DNA from: Piscinibacter caeni
Lineage (GTDB): Bacteria > Pseudomonadota > Gammaproteobacteria > Burkholderiales > Burkholderiaceae_C
Assembly: GCA_003265685.1 (NCBI GenBank)
Contig: QJOU01000043.1
Coordinates: 1 to 64,000, forward strand
DNA length: 64,000 bases
Direction: 5' to 3'
How positions within the stretch are numbered: the first letter of the stretch is position 1; each line of letters opens with the position of its first letter. The notes beneath the pieces were generated by a model. That model made no database searches. It was not told the origin of the DNA and saw only the letters and a list, made by a program, of their open reading frames with translations. A program made the position numbers and the translations under genes. This document shows positions 11,001 through 21,693 of the stretch, in pieces.

Positions 11001-11753
11001 TCAGTAGGTGGCGCGGCCGCCGGACAGGTCGAACACCGCGCCGGTGCTGAAGGCACAGTCCTCGGTCGCGAGCCAGGTGATCATCGAGGCGGCTTCGTCG
11101 ACCTGCAGGAAGCGGCCCATCGGGATCTTGGACAGCATGAACTCGATGTGCTCGGGCTTCATCGAGTCGAAGATCGGCGTCCTGGCCGCTGCCGGCGTGA
11201 CCGCATTGACGAGCACACCGCTCTTGGCCAGCTCCTTGCCGAGCGACTTGGTCAGCCCGATCAGGCCGGCCTTCGAGGCGCTGTAGTGCGAGGCATTCGG
11301 ATTGCCTTCCTTGCCGGCCACCGAGGCGATGTTGACGATGCGGCCGTAACCCTGCTTCAGCATCTGCGGCACGACGGCACGGCAGGTCAGGTAGCAGCCG
11401 ATCAGGTTGACCTCGATGACGCGGCGCCAGACCTCGGGCGCGAGCTCCCAGGTCGTGCCGTTGCCACCGGTGATGCCGGCGCTGTTGACCAGCGCATCGA
11501 GTCGGCCGTGGCGCTCGACGGTCGCGCGCGTCGCGGCATCGACCGCGGCCTCGTCGGTCAGCTCGACCACCACCGTGCTCACGCTCCCGAAGGCCGCCAG
11601 CGCCTCGCGCGCCGCCGCGAGCTGGGCCTCGTTGATGTCCCACAGCGCGACCGCCGCGCCCGAGCTCAGCATCCGCTGCGCCACCGCGTAGCCGATACCC
11701 TGCGCGCCGCCGGTGATCACCGCAACGCGGCCCTGCATGTCGAGCTGGTTCAT
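11001..11753 (-). CDS. 2-keto-3-deoxy-L-rhamnonate 4-dehydrogenase (SDR family)
   Basis: 250 residues, short-chain dehydrogenase. It has nucleotide motif TGGAQGIG (about residues 14-21), '[13 protein letters not shown]', catalytic Ser in '[11 protein letters not shown]' and YxxxK in '[14 protein letters not shown]'. In the alternative route described for Sphingomonas (LRA5) this type of enzyme oxidises 2-keto-3-deoxy-L-rhamnonate at C4. The product is the substrate of the hydrolase encoded immediately upstream, whose stop overlaps this start by 4 bases. The pairing with that hydrolase, rather than with an aldolase, defines the route. Confidence 0.75.
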   Translation of the reverse strand: MNQLDMQGRVAVITGGAQGIGYAVAQRMLSSGAAVALWDINEAQLAAAREALAAFGSVSTVVVELTDEAAVDAATRATVERHGRLDALVNSAGITGGNGTTWELAPEVWRRVIEVNLIGCYLTCRAVVPQMLKQGYGRIVNIASVAGKEGNPNASHYSASKAGLIGLTKSLGKELAKSGVLVNAVTPAAARTPIFDSMKPEHIEFMLSKIPMGRFLQVDEAASMITWLATEDCAFSTGAVFDLSGGRATY

Positions 11754-12613
11754 CGAAGGTTCTCCAGGTGCGCCGGCACCGTGCGCTGGCATTGCTCCCC
11801 CAGGCCCGTGATGCCCAGGCGCATCGTCTGCCCTGCCTTCAGGTAGACCGGGTTCGGTTTCTGCCCCATGCCGACGCCCGGCGGGGTGCCGGTCGAGATC
11901 ACGTCGCCCGGCTGCAGGCTCATGAACTGGCTGATGTAGGACACCAGCGTCGGCACGTCGAAGATCATCGTGCGTGTGCTGCCGTTCTGGTACCGCGTGC
12001 CGTCGACCTCGAGCCACATCGCGAGGTTCTGCGCGTCGGGCACCTCGTCGCGCGTCACGAGCCAGGGGCCGAGCGGGCCGAAGGTGTCGCAGCCCTTGCC
12101 CTTGTCCCACTGCCCGCCGCGCTCGAGCTGGTAGGCACGCTCGGAGACATCGTTGACGATGCAGTAGCCGGCGACATGCTCGAGCGCGCGCTCCCTGCTC
12201 ACGTAGCGTGCGGCCTGCCCGATCACGACGCCGAGCTCGACCTCCCAATCGACCTTCTGCGCGCCGGGCGGGATCTGCACCTCGTCGTCGGGCCCGCAGA
12301 TCGCGCTGGTGGCCTTCATGAACAGCACCGGTTCGCTCGGCACCGCCATGCCCGACTCGGCCGCATGGTCGGAATAGTTCAGGCCGACGCAGATCAGCTT
12401 GCCGACCCGGCCGACGCAGGGGCCGAGGCGCGGGCGGCCTTCGACCAGCGGCAGCGTCGCCGGGTCGAGCCGCGCGAGGCGCTGCAGCCCGGCCGGGGTC
12501 AGCGTGTCGCCGGCGATGTCGGGCACCTGGCCCGACAGGTCGCGCAGCCGGCCCTGGGGGTCCAGCAGCGCGGGGCGCTCCTGCCCCGCGGCGCCACAGC
12601 GCAGCAGCTTCAT
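11750..12613 (-). CDS. 2,4-diketo-3-deoxy-L-rhamnonate hydrolase (FAH family)
   Basis: 287 residues of the fumarylacetoacetate-hydrolase family. The catalytic domain spans about residues 75-285, with 'ICVGLNYSDHAAESG', the metal-binding Glu-x-Glu in 'DWEVELGVVIG', 'GKGCDTFGPLGPWLVT' and 'GDVISTGTPPGVGMG'. In the LRA pathway the LRA6 member splits the diketo acid to pyruvate and L-lactate. It is the first gene of the ten-gene operon and faces the LysR gene across 117 bases. FAH-family substrates are hard to tell apart by sequence; context carries the call. Confidence 0.78.
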   Translation of the reverse strand: MKLLRCGAAGQERPALLDPQGRLRDLSGQVPDIAGDTLTPAGLQRLARLDPATLPLVEGRPRLGPCVGRVGKLICVGLNYSDHAAESGMAVPSEPVLFMKATSAICGPDDEVQIPPGAQKVDWEVELGVVIGQAARYVSRERALEHVAGYCIVNDVSERAYQLERGGQWDKGKGCDTFGPLGPWLVTRDEVPDAQNLAMWLEVDGTRYQNGSTRTMIFDVPTLVSYISQFMSLQPGDVISTGTPPGVGMGQKPNPVYLKAGQTMRLGITGLGEQCQRTVPAHLENLR

Positions 12614-12684
12614 CGTGTCTCCGTTTGCCTTGTTCGTCGAATGCCCGGACTGTAGGATCGCCGTCGATATCGATCCAATCAAAA

Positions 12685-12702
12685 GAATCGAGATGCCGAT
12701 TC
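12685..12702. promoter_or_regulatory. Inverted repeat GAATCG-N6-CGATTC, candidate LysR operator
   Basis: The 117-base region between the divergent rhamnose operon and the LysR gene holds a perfect inverted repeat GAATCG-AGATGC-CGATTC, flanked by A-runs and T-runs that loosely extend the symmetry. A second palindrome, TCGATATCGA, lies at 12664-12673. LysR regulators usually bind such sites between divergent genes and answer to a pathway intermediate. The site is 28 bases upstream of the LysR start, consistent with autoregulation. The region also has the lowest GC of its neighbourhood, as expected for promoters. Confidence 0.55.
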
Positions 12703-12730
12703 CATTTTCGAATAGCTTGCGGAGGCCACG

Positions 12731-13693
12731 ATGTCCCTGAGCCCGCGCCTGGTGAATCGCCTGCGCCTGAAGCACTGGTCGCTGCTGTCCGCGCTCGGCG
12801 AGGTGGCGACGCTGCACCAGGCCGCCGCGCGCATCAACGTCACCCAGCCGGCCGCGACCAAGCTGCTCGCCGACCTCGAGCAGGCCTTCGGCTTTGCGCT
12901 GTTCGAGCGCCATGCACGCGGCCTGCGGCCGACCGCCCTGGGCCGCGAGGTGATCGACTACGCGCGCCAGGCGCAGGCCGGGCTGGAACGCTTTCTCGAG
13001 TCGCTCGACGTCAAGCGGCGCGGCGGCCACGGCCACCTGGTGTTCGGCGCGATCATGGGCGCCGCGCCCGACCTGGTGGCGCGTGCGGTGGCCGACATCA
13101 AGCGCGAGCGGCCGCGCCTGAACGTGCGCATCCTCGGCGAGACCAGCGACCAGATCGGCATGCTGCTCGAGCGCCACGAGATCGAGCTCGCGGTCGGCCG
13201 CTTCACCGGCCCGCTGGAGCACAACAAGTTCGACTTCGAGGCGCTGTCCGACGAGCCGATGCGCGTGATCGTGCGGCACGGGCATGCGCTGTCGCGCAAA
13301 CGCCGGCCCGACTGGCCCGAGCTGGTGCGCTGGCCCTGGGTGCTGCAGACCATCAGCTCGCCGGCGCGCGTGCTGCTGGAAGGCGAGTTCGCGCGCGCCG
13401 GCGTCTCGACGCCGCAGGACATGATCGAGTGCACCTCGATCTTCGCGACGCTGCAGCTGGTGCAGTCGGGCGACGCGGTGGCGATGCTGCCCGAGTCGGT
13501 GGTGCGCGACCATGTCCAGGCCGGACTGCTGCGCGAGCTGCCGATCGAAATCGGCCACGACCTGAAGGCCTTCGGGCTGCTGACGCGCAAGAACGAGGCC
13601 TTGTCGGAGATCGCGAGCGCCTTCGTCGCGCACCTGAGGCGCCTCGCCGCACCGCGCGCCGGCCCCGCGGTCGGCCGCCGTCGCGCCGCCTGA
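12731..13693 (+). CDS. LysR-family regulator of the rhamnose operon
   Basis: 320 residues. An N-terminal winged helix-turn-helix spans about residues 15-75 ('[32 protein letters not shown]'-type region, with '[15 protein letters not shown]'), and a substrate-binding domain follows (about 100-305). It is of the GbpR/galactose-binding regulator-like group, common beside sugar-acid pathways. It is transcribed divergently from the ten-gene rhamnose operon and preceded by GGAGG 4-8 bases upstream. Known rhamnose clusters mostly use DeoR or AraC regulators, so a LysR member is somewhat unusual. The effector is not evident from sequence. Confidence 0.85.
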   Translation: MSLSPRLVNRLRLKHWSLLSALGEVATLHQAAARINVTQPAATKLLADLEQAFGFALFERHARGLRPTALGREVIDYARQAQAGLERFLESLDVKRRGGHGHLVFGAIMGAAPDLVARAVADIKRERPRLNVRILGETSDQIGMLLERHEIELAVGRFTGPLEHNKFDFEALSDEPMRVIVRHGHALSRKRRPDWPELVRWPWVLQTISSPARVLLEGEFARAGVSTPQDMIECTSIFATLQLVQSGDAVAMLPESVVRDHVQAGLLRELPIEIGHDLKAFGLLTRKNEALSEIASAFVAHLRRLAAPRAGPAVGRRRAA

Positions 13694-13805
13694 AGCGCCG
13701 CCCTTGCGCTCGCTCAATTCGGCGGCGTGCGTTCGCCCCTTCAATGGGCGTTCGTGCTCGCCCGCGACGCCCGTCGCGCCGGCACGCCGGAGGGACGACC
13801 AGCCC

Positions 13806-15562
<1,757 letters not shown>

Positions 15563-15566
<4 letters not shown>

Positions 15567-16570
15567 CGATCCCTGCCGCACTCGACTTCACGACCGACGT
15601 GCGCGCGTACGAGCGCGACTTCTGCCTGGCCCGGGTGCGCGACATGCTGCGCATCCGCCGCCTCGAGGAGCGCTGCGCGCAGCTCTACGGCGAGCAGAAG
15701 ATCCGCGGCTTCCTGCACCTGTACATCGGCGAGGAGGCGGTGGCGGCCGGCGTGATGCCCCACCTGCTGCCGGGCGACAACGTGGTGGCCACCTACCGCG
15801 AACACGGCCACGCGCTGCTGCGCGGCGTGGCGATGAACCGGATCATGGCCGAGATGTACGGCCGGCAGGAGGGCTGCTCGCGCGGGCGCGGCGGCTCGAT
15901 GCACCTGTTCGACCGCACGACACGCTTCTTCGGCGGCAACGCGATCGTCGGCGGCGGGCTGCCGCTGGCCACCGGGCTGGCGCTGGCGGACCGGCAGCTC
16001 GATCGCGCGGGCTGCGTCAGCGCCTGCTTCTTCGGCGAGGGCGCGGTGGCCGAAGGTGCGTTCCACGAGTCGCTCAACCTCGCCGCGCTGTGGCGCGTGC
16101 CGGTGCTGTTCGTGTGCGAGAACAACCTGTACGCGATGGGCACCGCCTTGTCGCGCGCGCAGGCGAGCATCGACCTCGTCGCCAAGGCCGCGGCCTGCGG
16201 CGTGCCGGGCGTGCAGGTGAACGGCATGAACGTGCTCGCGGTGCACGAGGCGGCGCGCCAGGCGGTGGAGCAGGTGCGCACGCAGGGCACGCCGTTCTTC
16301 CTCGAGCTGCACACCTACCGCTTCCGCGCGCACTCGATGTTCGACGCCGAGCTGTACCGCGACAAGGCCGAGGTCGAGCGCTGGAAGACCCACGGGCCGA
16401 TCCACACCTTCACCGACCGGCTGAAGGCCGCCGGAATGATGGACGAAGCCGACTTCGAGCGCCTCGACGCGCAGGCGATGGCCGAGGTGGACGCCGCGGT
16501 GGCCTTCGCCGAGGCGGGCACCTGGGAGCCGGTGGCCGAGCTGACCCGAGACGTGGTCGCCGCACGCTGA
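15563..16570 (+). CDS. 2-oxoacid (pyruvate/acetoin-type) dehydrogenase E1 alpha subunit
   Basis: 335 residues, thiamine-diphosphate E1-alpha family. Landmarks are '[19 protein letters not shown]', '[12 protein letters not shown]', '[11 protein letters not shown]', '[10 protein letters not shown]', and the TPP/Mg region '[20 protein letters not shown]' to '[12 protein letters not shown]'. The family more often has GDG where this protein has GEG. It forms an alpha2beta2 E1 with the beta subunit encoded at 17153. The alpha and beta genes are split by a flavodoxin gene, which is unusual. The substrate (pyruvate or acetoin) is not decided by sequence; the closest architecture is PdhA of Gram-positive type. 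Confidence 0.85.
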
Positions 16571-16584
16571 AAGGACGCCGCACC

Positions 16585-17145
16585 ATGCAACCCATCCTCG
16601 TCGCCTACGCCACCACCGAGGGCCACACCCGCAAGGTGGCCGAGTTCATCGCCGAGCGGCTGCGCATCCGCGGCCACCGCGCCGAGCTGGTGGACGTGGC
16701 CACGCCGGCCGCGCAGGTCGCCAGCGGGACTTACCAGGCCGCGTTCGTCGGCGGCTCGGTGCACCAGCACAAGCACCAGGACGCGCTGCTGCACTTCGCC
16801 AAGAGCAACCAGGCCTGGCTCGCGGCCATGCCGGTGGCCGTGTTCTCGGTCAGCCTGGCGGCGGCGCAGGACGACATGGACAGCCGGATCGAGGCGCGCC
16901 GCCTGCTCGACGAGTTCGTCGTCGAGACCGGGTTGCGGCCCTGGGTGGTGCGCAACGTGGCCGGTGCGCTGAAGTACACGCAGTACGACTACTTCAAGCG
17001 CCTGGTGATGCGCCTGATCGCCAAGCAGCGCGGCGGCAGCACCGACACCTCGCAGGACCACGAGTACACCGACTGGGACGACCTCGAGGCCTTCGTCGAC
17101 GAGTTCCTCGCCGAGGCGCACCTGCCCGGCGGCCGCACGCGTTGA
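16585..17145 (+). CDS. HemG-like flavodoxin-domain protein
   Basis: 186 residues. The N-terminal flavodoxin fold starts '[20 protein letters not shown]', where TTEGHT would be the FMN phosphate loop (about residues 9-14). '[18 protein letters not shown]' and the C-terminal '[14 protein letters not shown]' are like the menaquinone-dependent protoporphyrinogen oxidase HemG family. It sits between the E1 alpha and beta genes with 14-base and 7-base gaps, so it is probably co-expressed. Its position suggests a redox partner or a haem-related role under low oxygen, but no electron-transfer link to the dehydrogenase is proven. Confidence 0.7.
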   Translation: MQPILVAYATTEGHTRKVAEFIAERLRIRGHRAELVDVATPAAQVASGTYQAAFVGGSVHQHKHQDALLHFAKSNQAWLAAMPVAVFSVSLAAAQDDMDSRIEARRLLDEFVVETGLRPWVVRNVAGALKYTQYDYFKRLVMRLIAKQRGGSTDTSQDHEYTDWDDLEAFVDEFLAEAHLPGGRTR

Positions 17146-17152
17146 GACGGCG

Positions 17153-18133
17153 ATGCCCCGCATCACCTACCGCGAAGCCCTGCGCGAGGCGCACCGCGAG
17201 GCCTTGCAGCGCGACCCGCGTGTCTTCCTGATGGGCGAGGACGTGGGCCGCTACGGCGGCAGCTACGCGGTGAGCAAGGGCCTGCTGGCCGAGTTCGGCG
17301 AGCAGCGCATCCGCGACACGCCGCTGGCCGAGCTCGGCTTCGTCGGCGCCGGCATCGGCGCGGCGCTCGGCGGGGCGCGGCCGATCGTCGAGATCATGAC
17401 GGTCAACTTCAGCCTGCTGGCGCTGGACGCGATCGTCAACACGGCGGCCACCTACCGCCACATGTCCGGCGGGCAGTTCGGCGTGCCGGTGGTGATCCGC
17501 ATGGCCACCGGCGCCGGGCGCCAGCTCGCCGCGCAGCATTCGCACAGCCTGGAGAACTGGTATGCCCATGTGCCCGGCCTGCGCGTGCTCGCCCCGGCCA
17601 CGCTGGAAGACGCACGCGGAATGCTCTGGCCCGCGCTGCAGGACCCGGACCCGGTGCTGATCTTCGAACACGCGCAGCTCTACAACCTCGAAGGCGAGCT
17701 GCCCGAGGCCCTCGGCACCATCGACATCGCCAACGCCGCGGTGCGCCGCGCCGGCAGCGACCTGACGCTGATCACCTACGGCGGCAGCCTGGGCAAGGCG
17801 CTCGACGCGGCGCAGGCGCTGGCCGCCGACGGCATCAGCGCCGAGGTGCTGGACCTGCGCGTGCTGCGCCCGCTCGACGACGCGGCGATCGCCGCCTCGG
17901 TGCGCAAGACGCGCCGGGCCTTGATCGTCGACGAGGGCTGGCGCAGCGGCAGCCTGGCCGCCGAGCTGATGGCCCGCATCGTCGAGCAGGTGTTCTACGA
18001 GCTCGACGCGCCGCCGGCCCGCGTGTGCAGCGAGGAGGTGCCGATCCCCTACGCCAAGCACCTGGAGGAGGCCGCGCTGCCGCAGCCCGGCAAGATCGTC
18101 GCCGCGGCGAAGCGGCTGCTCGGGCGCGCATGA
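17153..18133 (+). CDS. 2-oxoacid dehydrogenase E1 beta subunit
   Basis: 326 residues with the transketolase pyrimidine-binding domain (about 1-175: '[24 protein letters not shown]') and the C-terminal transketolase domain (about 195-320: '[18 protein letters not shown]', '[11 protein letters not shown]'). It pairs with the alpha subunit to decarboxylate a 2-oxoacid and hand the acyl group to lipoate. It overlaps the E2 gene by 4 bases. A TPP-binding Glu of this subunit is expected within '[19 protein letters not shown]'. Confidence 0.87.
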   Translation: MPRITYREALREAHREALQRDPRVFLMGEDVGRYGGSYAVSKGLLAEFGEQRIRDTPLAELGFVGAGIGAALGGARPIVEIMTVNFSLLALDAIVNTAATYRHMSGGQFGVPVVIRMATGAGRQLAAQHSHSLENWYAHVPGLRVLAPATLEDARGMLWPALQDPDPVLIFEHAQLYNLEGELPEALGTIDIANAAVRRAGSDLTLITYGGSLGKALDAAQALAADGISAEVLDLRVLRPLDDAAIAASVRKTRRALIVDEGWRSGSLAAELMARIVEQVFYELDAPPARVCSEEVPIPYAKHLEEAALPQPGKIVAAAKRLLGRA

Positions 18134-19308
18134 TCGAGTTCAAGCTGCCCTCGCTCGGCGCCGACATGGACGAAGGCACGCTGCTCGAGTGGCGCGTCGC
18201 CCCCGGCCAGGCGGTGAAGAAGGGCGAGGTGGTGGCGGTGGTCGACACCAGCAAGGCGGCCATCGACGTCGAGACCTGGGTCGAGGGCACGGTGCAGCGG
18301 CTGCTGGTCGAGGTCGGGCAGAAGATGCCGGTGGGCACCGTGATGGCCTTGTTGCGTGCGCCCGGCGAGGCGGAGGGCGCGGCCGTGGCAGCCCCGGCCG
18401 CCGCGCTCGTTGCGCCGCCGCCCCGCAGCGCAGCCATGCGTGCCCCGGTCTCGCCGGCGGCGCGACGGCGCGCTGCCGAACTCGGCGTCGCGCTCGAGGG
18501 ACTGGCCGGCAGCGGCGCGGACGGCGCCGTGACGCTGGCCGACGTCGAACGTGCCGCCCGTGCGTCTGCGCCTGCATCTGCATCTGCACCTGCACCTGCA
18601 TCTGCGCCTGCACCCGCGCCGGCCGCCGCCTCCGCGCCGGACCGCGCCGCCGAGATGCGCAAGGTGATCGCCGCGGCGATGGCGCGCTCCAAGCGCGAGA
18701 TCCCGCACTACTACCTGGCCGAGCCGGTGCCGATGCGCGCGGCGCTCGACTGGCTGCGCGCGTACAACGAACCGCTGCCGGTCACGCAGCGCCTGCTGCC
18801 GGCGGTGCTGCTGCTCAAGGCGGTGGCGCTCGCGCTGCGCAGCGTGCCCGAGCTGAACGGCGTGTTCGTCGACGGCGCGTTCCGGCCGTCGGAGGCGGTG
18901 CACCTGGGCGTGGCGATCTCGCTGCGGCGCGGCGGGCTGGTGGCGCCGGCGCTGCACGCGGCCGACACCAAGCCGCTGGCGCAGCTGATGGCCGAGCTGG
19001 CCGACCTGGTGCAGCGCGCCCGCGCCGGCAGCCTGCGCAGCTCCGAGCTGGCGGACCCGACGGTCACGGTCACCAACCTGGGCGACCAGGGTGTCGAGTC
19101 GGTGGCCGGCGTGATCTACCCGCCGCAGGTGGCGCTGGTCGGCCTCGGGCGCATCGCCGAGCGCGCCTGGGTCGAGGACGGCCAGGTCGTCGTGATGCCG
19201 GTGCTGACCGCCAGCCTCGCGGCCGACCACCGCGTCAGCGACGGCCACCGCGGTGCGCTGTTCCTGGCGCGGCTGCGCGACCAGCTGCAGCGGCCGCAGG
19301 AACTGTGA
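18130..19308 (+). CDS. Dihydrolipoamide acyltransferase E2 component
   Basis: 392 residues. It has one lipoyl domain (1-80) with the lipoylated lysine Lys42 in '[13 protein letters not shown]', then a subunit-binding domain (about 105-140), then an Ala/Ser/Pro linker coded by a near-perfect GCx-TCT/CCT repeat (about 18560-18630), and a catalytic acyltransferase domain (about 165-392) with '[10 protein letters not shown]' near the C-terminus (His367 and Asp371). No E3 gene is in the cluster, so lipoamide dehydrogenase must come from elsewhere. The single lipoyl domain and Ser-Lys context resemble acetoin/PDH E2 of compact clusters. Confidence 0.87.
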   Translation: MIEFKLPSLGADMDEGTLLEWRVAPGQAVKKGEVVAVVDTSKAAIDVETWVEGTVQRLLVEVGQKMPVGTVMALLRAPGEAEGAAVAAPAAALVAPPPRSAAMRAPVSPAARRRAAELGVALEGLAGSGADGAVTLADVERAARASAPASASAPAPASAPAPAPAAASAPDRAAEMRKVIAAAMARSKREIPHYYLAEPVPMRAALDWLRAYNEPLPVTQRLLPAVLLLKAVALALRSVPELNGVFVDGAFRPSEAVHLGVAISLRRGGLVAPALHAADTKPLAQLMAELADLVQRARAGSLRSSELADPTVTVTNLGDQGVESVAGVIYPPQVALVGLGRIAERAWVEDGQVVVMPVLTASLAADHRVSDGHRGALFLARLRDQLQRPQEL

Positions 19309-19318
19309 GGACCCCGAC

Positions 19319-19597
19319 ATGACCCACGAGGAGATCCGCGCCGGCGTGCTGGCGACGCTGCTGACGATCGCCCCCGAGCTGGCCGGCGAACCGCTCGCCC
19401 CCGACCGCGCATTGCGCCAGCAGGTCGACCTCGACTCGATGGACTGGCTCAACGTGCTGGTCGGACTGCACCAGCGCTTCGGGGTCGACATCCCCGAAGC
19501 CGACTATGCGCGGCTGACGACGCTCGACGCCATCGTCGCGTACCTGGCCGGGCGCCTGGCGCCGGGCCAGGCCGGACCCGAGGGATCGACATCATGA
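19319..19597 (+). CDS. Acyl carrier protein
   Basis: 92 residues with the carrier-protein signature 'DLDSMDW'; Ser40 is the predicted phosphopantetheine site. Helical pattern and size fit an ACP, though it is less acidic than the fatty-acid AcpP. It begins 10 bases after the E2 stop and overlaps the next gene by 4 bases, so it belongs to the same transcription unit. A dedicated ACP next to an acyl-CoA ligase and a 2-oxoacid dehydrogenase suggests that acyl groups are moved to or from a carrier, but no ketosynthase is present here. Confidence 0.8.
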   Translation: MTHEEIRAGVLATLLTIAPELAGEPLAPDRALRQQVDLDSMDWLNVLVGLHQRFGVDIPEADYARLTTLDAIVAYLAGRLAPGQAGPEGSTS

Positions 19598-20028
19598 AGA
19601 ACTGGCTGGTGGTGGCCAACGCGGCACGCGCACGCGTGCTCGAGGAGACCGAGACACCCGGCGTCTACACGCACCGGGCCGACCTGGTGCACCCGCAGAG
19701 CCGCCAGAAGGGCATCGAGCTCGACGCCGACCGGCCCGGCCAGGTGCATGCCGAAGGCCCCGGCTCGAGCGGCAGCGCCTACCCGCCGCGCAGCGACGCG
19801 CACGAACGCGAGCAGGAGCGCTTCGCGCGCGAACTCGCGGCCCTGCTCGACCAGGGCGTGGCGCGCGGCGAGTGCGCCGGGCTGGTGCTGGTGGCCTCGA
19901 ACCCCTTCCTCGGGCACCTGAAATCACATCTCGGCGAACAGGCACGCAAGGCGATCCTGCGCACGCAGGCCGCCGACTACACCAGCCTGCGCGACGACGA
20001 GCTCGCGCGGCGCCTGCGCTCGGGCTGA
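19594..20028 (+). CDS. Host-attachment (AtsE-like) family protein
   Basis: 144 residues with the family start 'KNWLVVANAARARVLEE', a variable middle ('SRQKGIEL', 'GSAYPPRSDAHEREQERFARELA') and the C-terminal 'LVLVASNPFLGHLKSHLGE'. These match the Host_attach family, named from an Agrobacterium attachment gene, though members are widespread in proteobacterial stress loci and resemble release-factor-like folds. The true function is unknown. The start overlaps the ACP stop. It is the last gene of the dehydrogenase module. Confidence 0.75.
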   Translation: MKNWLVVANAARARVLEETETPGVYTHRADLVHPQSRQKGIELDADRPGQVHAEGPGSSGSAYPPRSDAHEREQERFARELAALLDQGVARGECAGLVLVASNPFLGHLKSHLGEQARKAILRTQAADYTSLRDDELARRLRSG

Positions 20029-20075
20029 CGGCGGCTCGCCCCCAAGAGCGGCACCCCTGCGGCCGCCCGACTTAT

Positions 20076-20108
20076 GATACTTGACAGTCCAGTAACTAGC
20101 GGTAGACT
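20076..20108 (+). promoter_or_regulatory. Promoter with a TetR half-operator upstream of the SDR gene
   Basis: A -35 TTGACA (20081-20086) and a -10-like TAGACT (20103-20108) are separated by 16 bases. The -35 sits inside GATAC-TTGACA-GTCCA (20076-20091), which keeps the right arm and centre of the full operator TGGAC-TTGACA-GTCCA found at 21624-21639. The same -35/-10 arrangement occurs there. This predicts that the SDR gene belongs to the regulon of the nearby TetR protein, perhaps with weaker binding because the left arm is changed. Confidence 0.65.
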
Positions 20109-20144
20109 TACTGTACTTCGTCGTATACTAATGCAAGGGGCATC

Positions 20145-20951
20145 ATGTCAAGTTCCAAGGTCGTGTTCGTCACCGGCGTCTCCTCGGGCATCGGGCGCGC
20201 CAGCGCCGTCCAGTTCGCTCGGCGCGGCTGCAAGGTGTTCGGCTCGGTCCGCGACGTCAGGAAGGCGGAGGCCCTCCCCGGTGTCGAGTTCGTCGAGATG
20301 GACGTGCGCGATGCCGCCTCGGTGAAGCAGGCCGTCGATTCCATCGTGAGGAAGACCGGGCGCATCGACGTGCTGGTCAACAGCGCCGGCGGGACCTTGC
20401 TCGGCGCAGTCGAGGAAACCTCGGTCGCCGAGGCGCAGGCCCTGTTCGACACGAATGTGTTCGGCACCCTGCGCACGACGCAGGCCGTGCTGCCGCACAT
20501 GCGGCAGCAGCGGTCCGGGCGGATCATCAACGTGAGTTCGGTGCTCGGCTTCCTGCCGGCCCCGTACATGGGCCTGTACGCCGCCTCCAAGCACGCCATC
20601 GAGGGAATGTCGGAGACGCTGGATCACGAGGTGCGCAACTTCGGCGTCCGCGTGGTGCTGGTCGAGCCGTCCTACACCAAGACCAATCTGGACCTCAACG
20701 CACCGCAGGCAGCGAATCCCATCGCCGCCTACGACGCCGATCGAGACCTCGTGGCCAAGGCCATCGTGCGCAGCGTCCAGAAGGCGCCGGCGCCCGACAG
20801 CGTCGCGGCAACCATCGTCGACGCCGCCCTCGGCGGGTGGGCGATGCGCCGGACGCCCAAGGGCGAGGCCTCGTTGCTGCGCAAGCTGCGCCGCTTCATG
20901 CCCGCCGGCCCCGTCGACGGGAGCCTGCGCAAGACCTTCGGCCTGGGCTGA
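20145..20951 (+). CDS. SDR-family oxidoreductase
   Basis: 268 residues, short-chain dehydrogenase with VTGVSSGIGRAS (about residues 9-20), 'NSAGGTLLGA', catalytic Ser in 'NVSSVLGFLPAP' and YxxxK in 'YAASKHAIEGM'. It resembles the retinol-dehydrogenase-like/oxidoreductase group often found near RND pumps and TetR genes. Substrate unknown. AGGGG lies 4-8 bases before the ATG. It is convergent with the tetR gene, whose stop begins right after it, and its promoter shares operator sequence with the efflux promoter, so it is likely induced together with the pump. Confidence 0.8.
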   Translation: MSSSKVVFVTGVSSGIGRASAVQFARRGCKVFGSVRDVRKAEALPGVEFVEMDVRDAASVKQAVDSIVRKTGRIDVLVNSAGGTLLGAVEETSVAEAQALFDTNVFGTLRTTQAVLPHMRQQRSGRIINVSSVLGFLPAPYMGLYAASKHAIEGMSETLDHEVRNFGVRVVLVEPSYTKTNLDLNAPQAANPIAAYDADRDLVAKAIVRSVQKAPAPDSVAATIVDAALGGWAMRRTPKGEASLLRKLRRFMPAGPVDGSLRKTFGLG

Positions 20952-21611
20952 TCAGCCCGCGACCTCGTAGCCCGCCATGAACACGCGCACCGCCTCGCGA
21001 AGCAGTGCCTTGTCTTCGCGGGCGTCGGGCATCTCCAGCATCAGCAGCCCGCGGATGTGGCCGTCGCCCAGGAACATCGCCAGGAACAGGTCGGCCGCCA
21101 GCCGGGGGTTCTTCACCTTCAGCGTCCCCGCGTCGGTCGCGCGCCGCAGGTAGGCGGCCAGTTCGCCGGTGAGCTTGTCGGCACCTTGCCGGTAGAACGC
21201 CCGGCAGGCCTCGGGCTGCGCACTGGCGGCGCCGTACAGCGAGCGGAACTTGCCGAGCGTGTGCTCCTCGCGCGTCAGCGCCAGGAACTGCTCGCCGACA
21301 GCCAGCAGCGCCTTGCGCGGCTGCATGGGATCCATGGCCTCGACACCGGCCGAGCCCCCCATCACACGCTCGGTGCGGTCCTGCACCACGGCCTCGAACA
21401 GCCCGTCCTTCGAACCGAAGTTGCTGTAGATGGTCATCTTCGAGACGCCCGCTTCCGCCGCGATGGCGTCCACGCTGGCGCGCTCCAGGCCGTGTGCATA
21501 GAAGTGCTTGCGCGCCGCTTCCACGATGCGATGGAAGCGCTCGGGGTCGCGCGGGCGGCCCCGACGTGCCGGCGGCGGCGCGGGCGCGAGATCGTCGTCT
21601 TTCTGTGGCAT
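20952..21611 (-). CDS. TetR-family repressor of the SDR and RND efflux genes
   Basis: 219 residues. The N-terminal helix-turn-helix spans about residues 25-70, with the typical 'IAAEAGVSKMTIYSNFGSKDGLFEAV'-type region; a C-terminal AefR-like ligand domain follows. It is divergent from the efflux operon, and two 16-bp palindromes sit in the 82 bases between their starts. It is a repressor by family. The ligand is not predictable. The N-terminal tail (PAPPPARRGRPRDPERF) carries an AT-hook-like RGRPRD piece that is common in this subgroup. Confidence 0.88.
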   Translation of the reverse strand: MPQKDDDLAPAPPPARRGRPRDPERFHRIVEAARKHFYAHGLERASVDAIAAEAGVSKMTIYSNFGSKDGLFEAVVQDRTERVMGGSAGVEAMDPMQPRKALLAVGEQFLALTREEHTLGKFRSLYGAASAQPEACRAFYRQGADKLTGELAAYLRRATDAGTLKVKNPRLAADLFLAMFLGDGHIRGLLMLEMPDAREDKALLREAVRVFMAGYEVAG

Positions 21612-21623
21612 CGGTTAAGTTTA

Positions 21624-21675
21624 TGGACTTGACAGTCCATTATATGTCGCTAGACTTACTGGACCAAACAGTCCA
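21624..21675 (+). promoter_or_regulatory. Efflux promoter with two TetR operators (TGGAC-N6-GTCCA)
   Basis: Two 16-bp palindromes share both arms: TGGAC-TTGACA-GTCCA at 21624-21639 and TGGAC-CAAACA-GTCCA at 21660-21675, spaced 36 bp start to start. The first overlaps the -35 TTGACA (21629-21634). A TAGACT -10-like box is at 21651-21656, and the second operator lies just downstream of it. A repressor on both sites would block RNA polymerase. The region also contains the tetR start, so autoregulation is likely. Confidence 0.8.
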
Positions 21676-21693
21676 CTAAAGAAGGCCGCTTCC

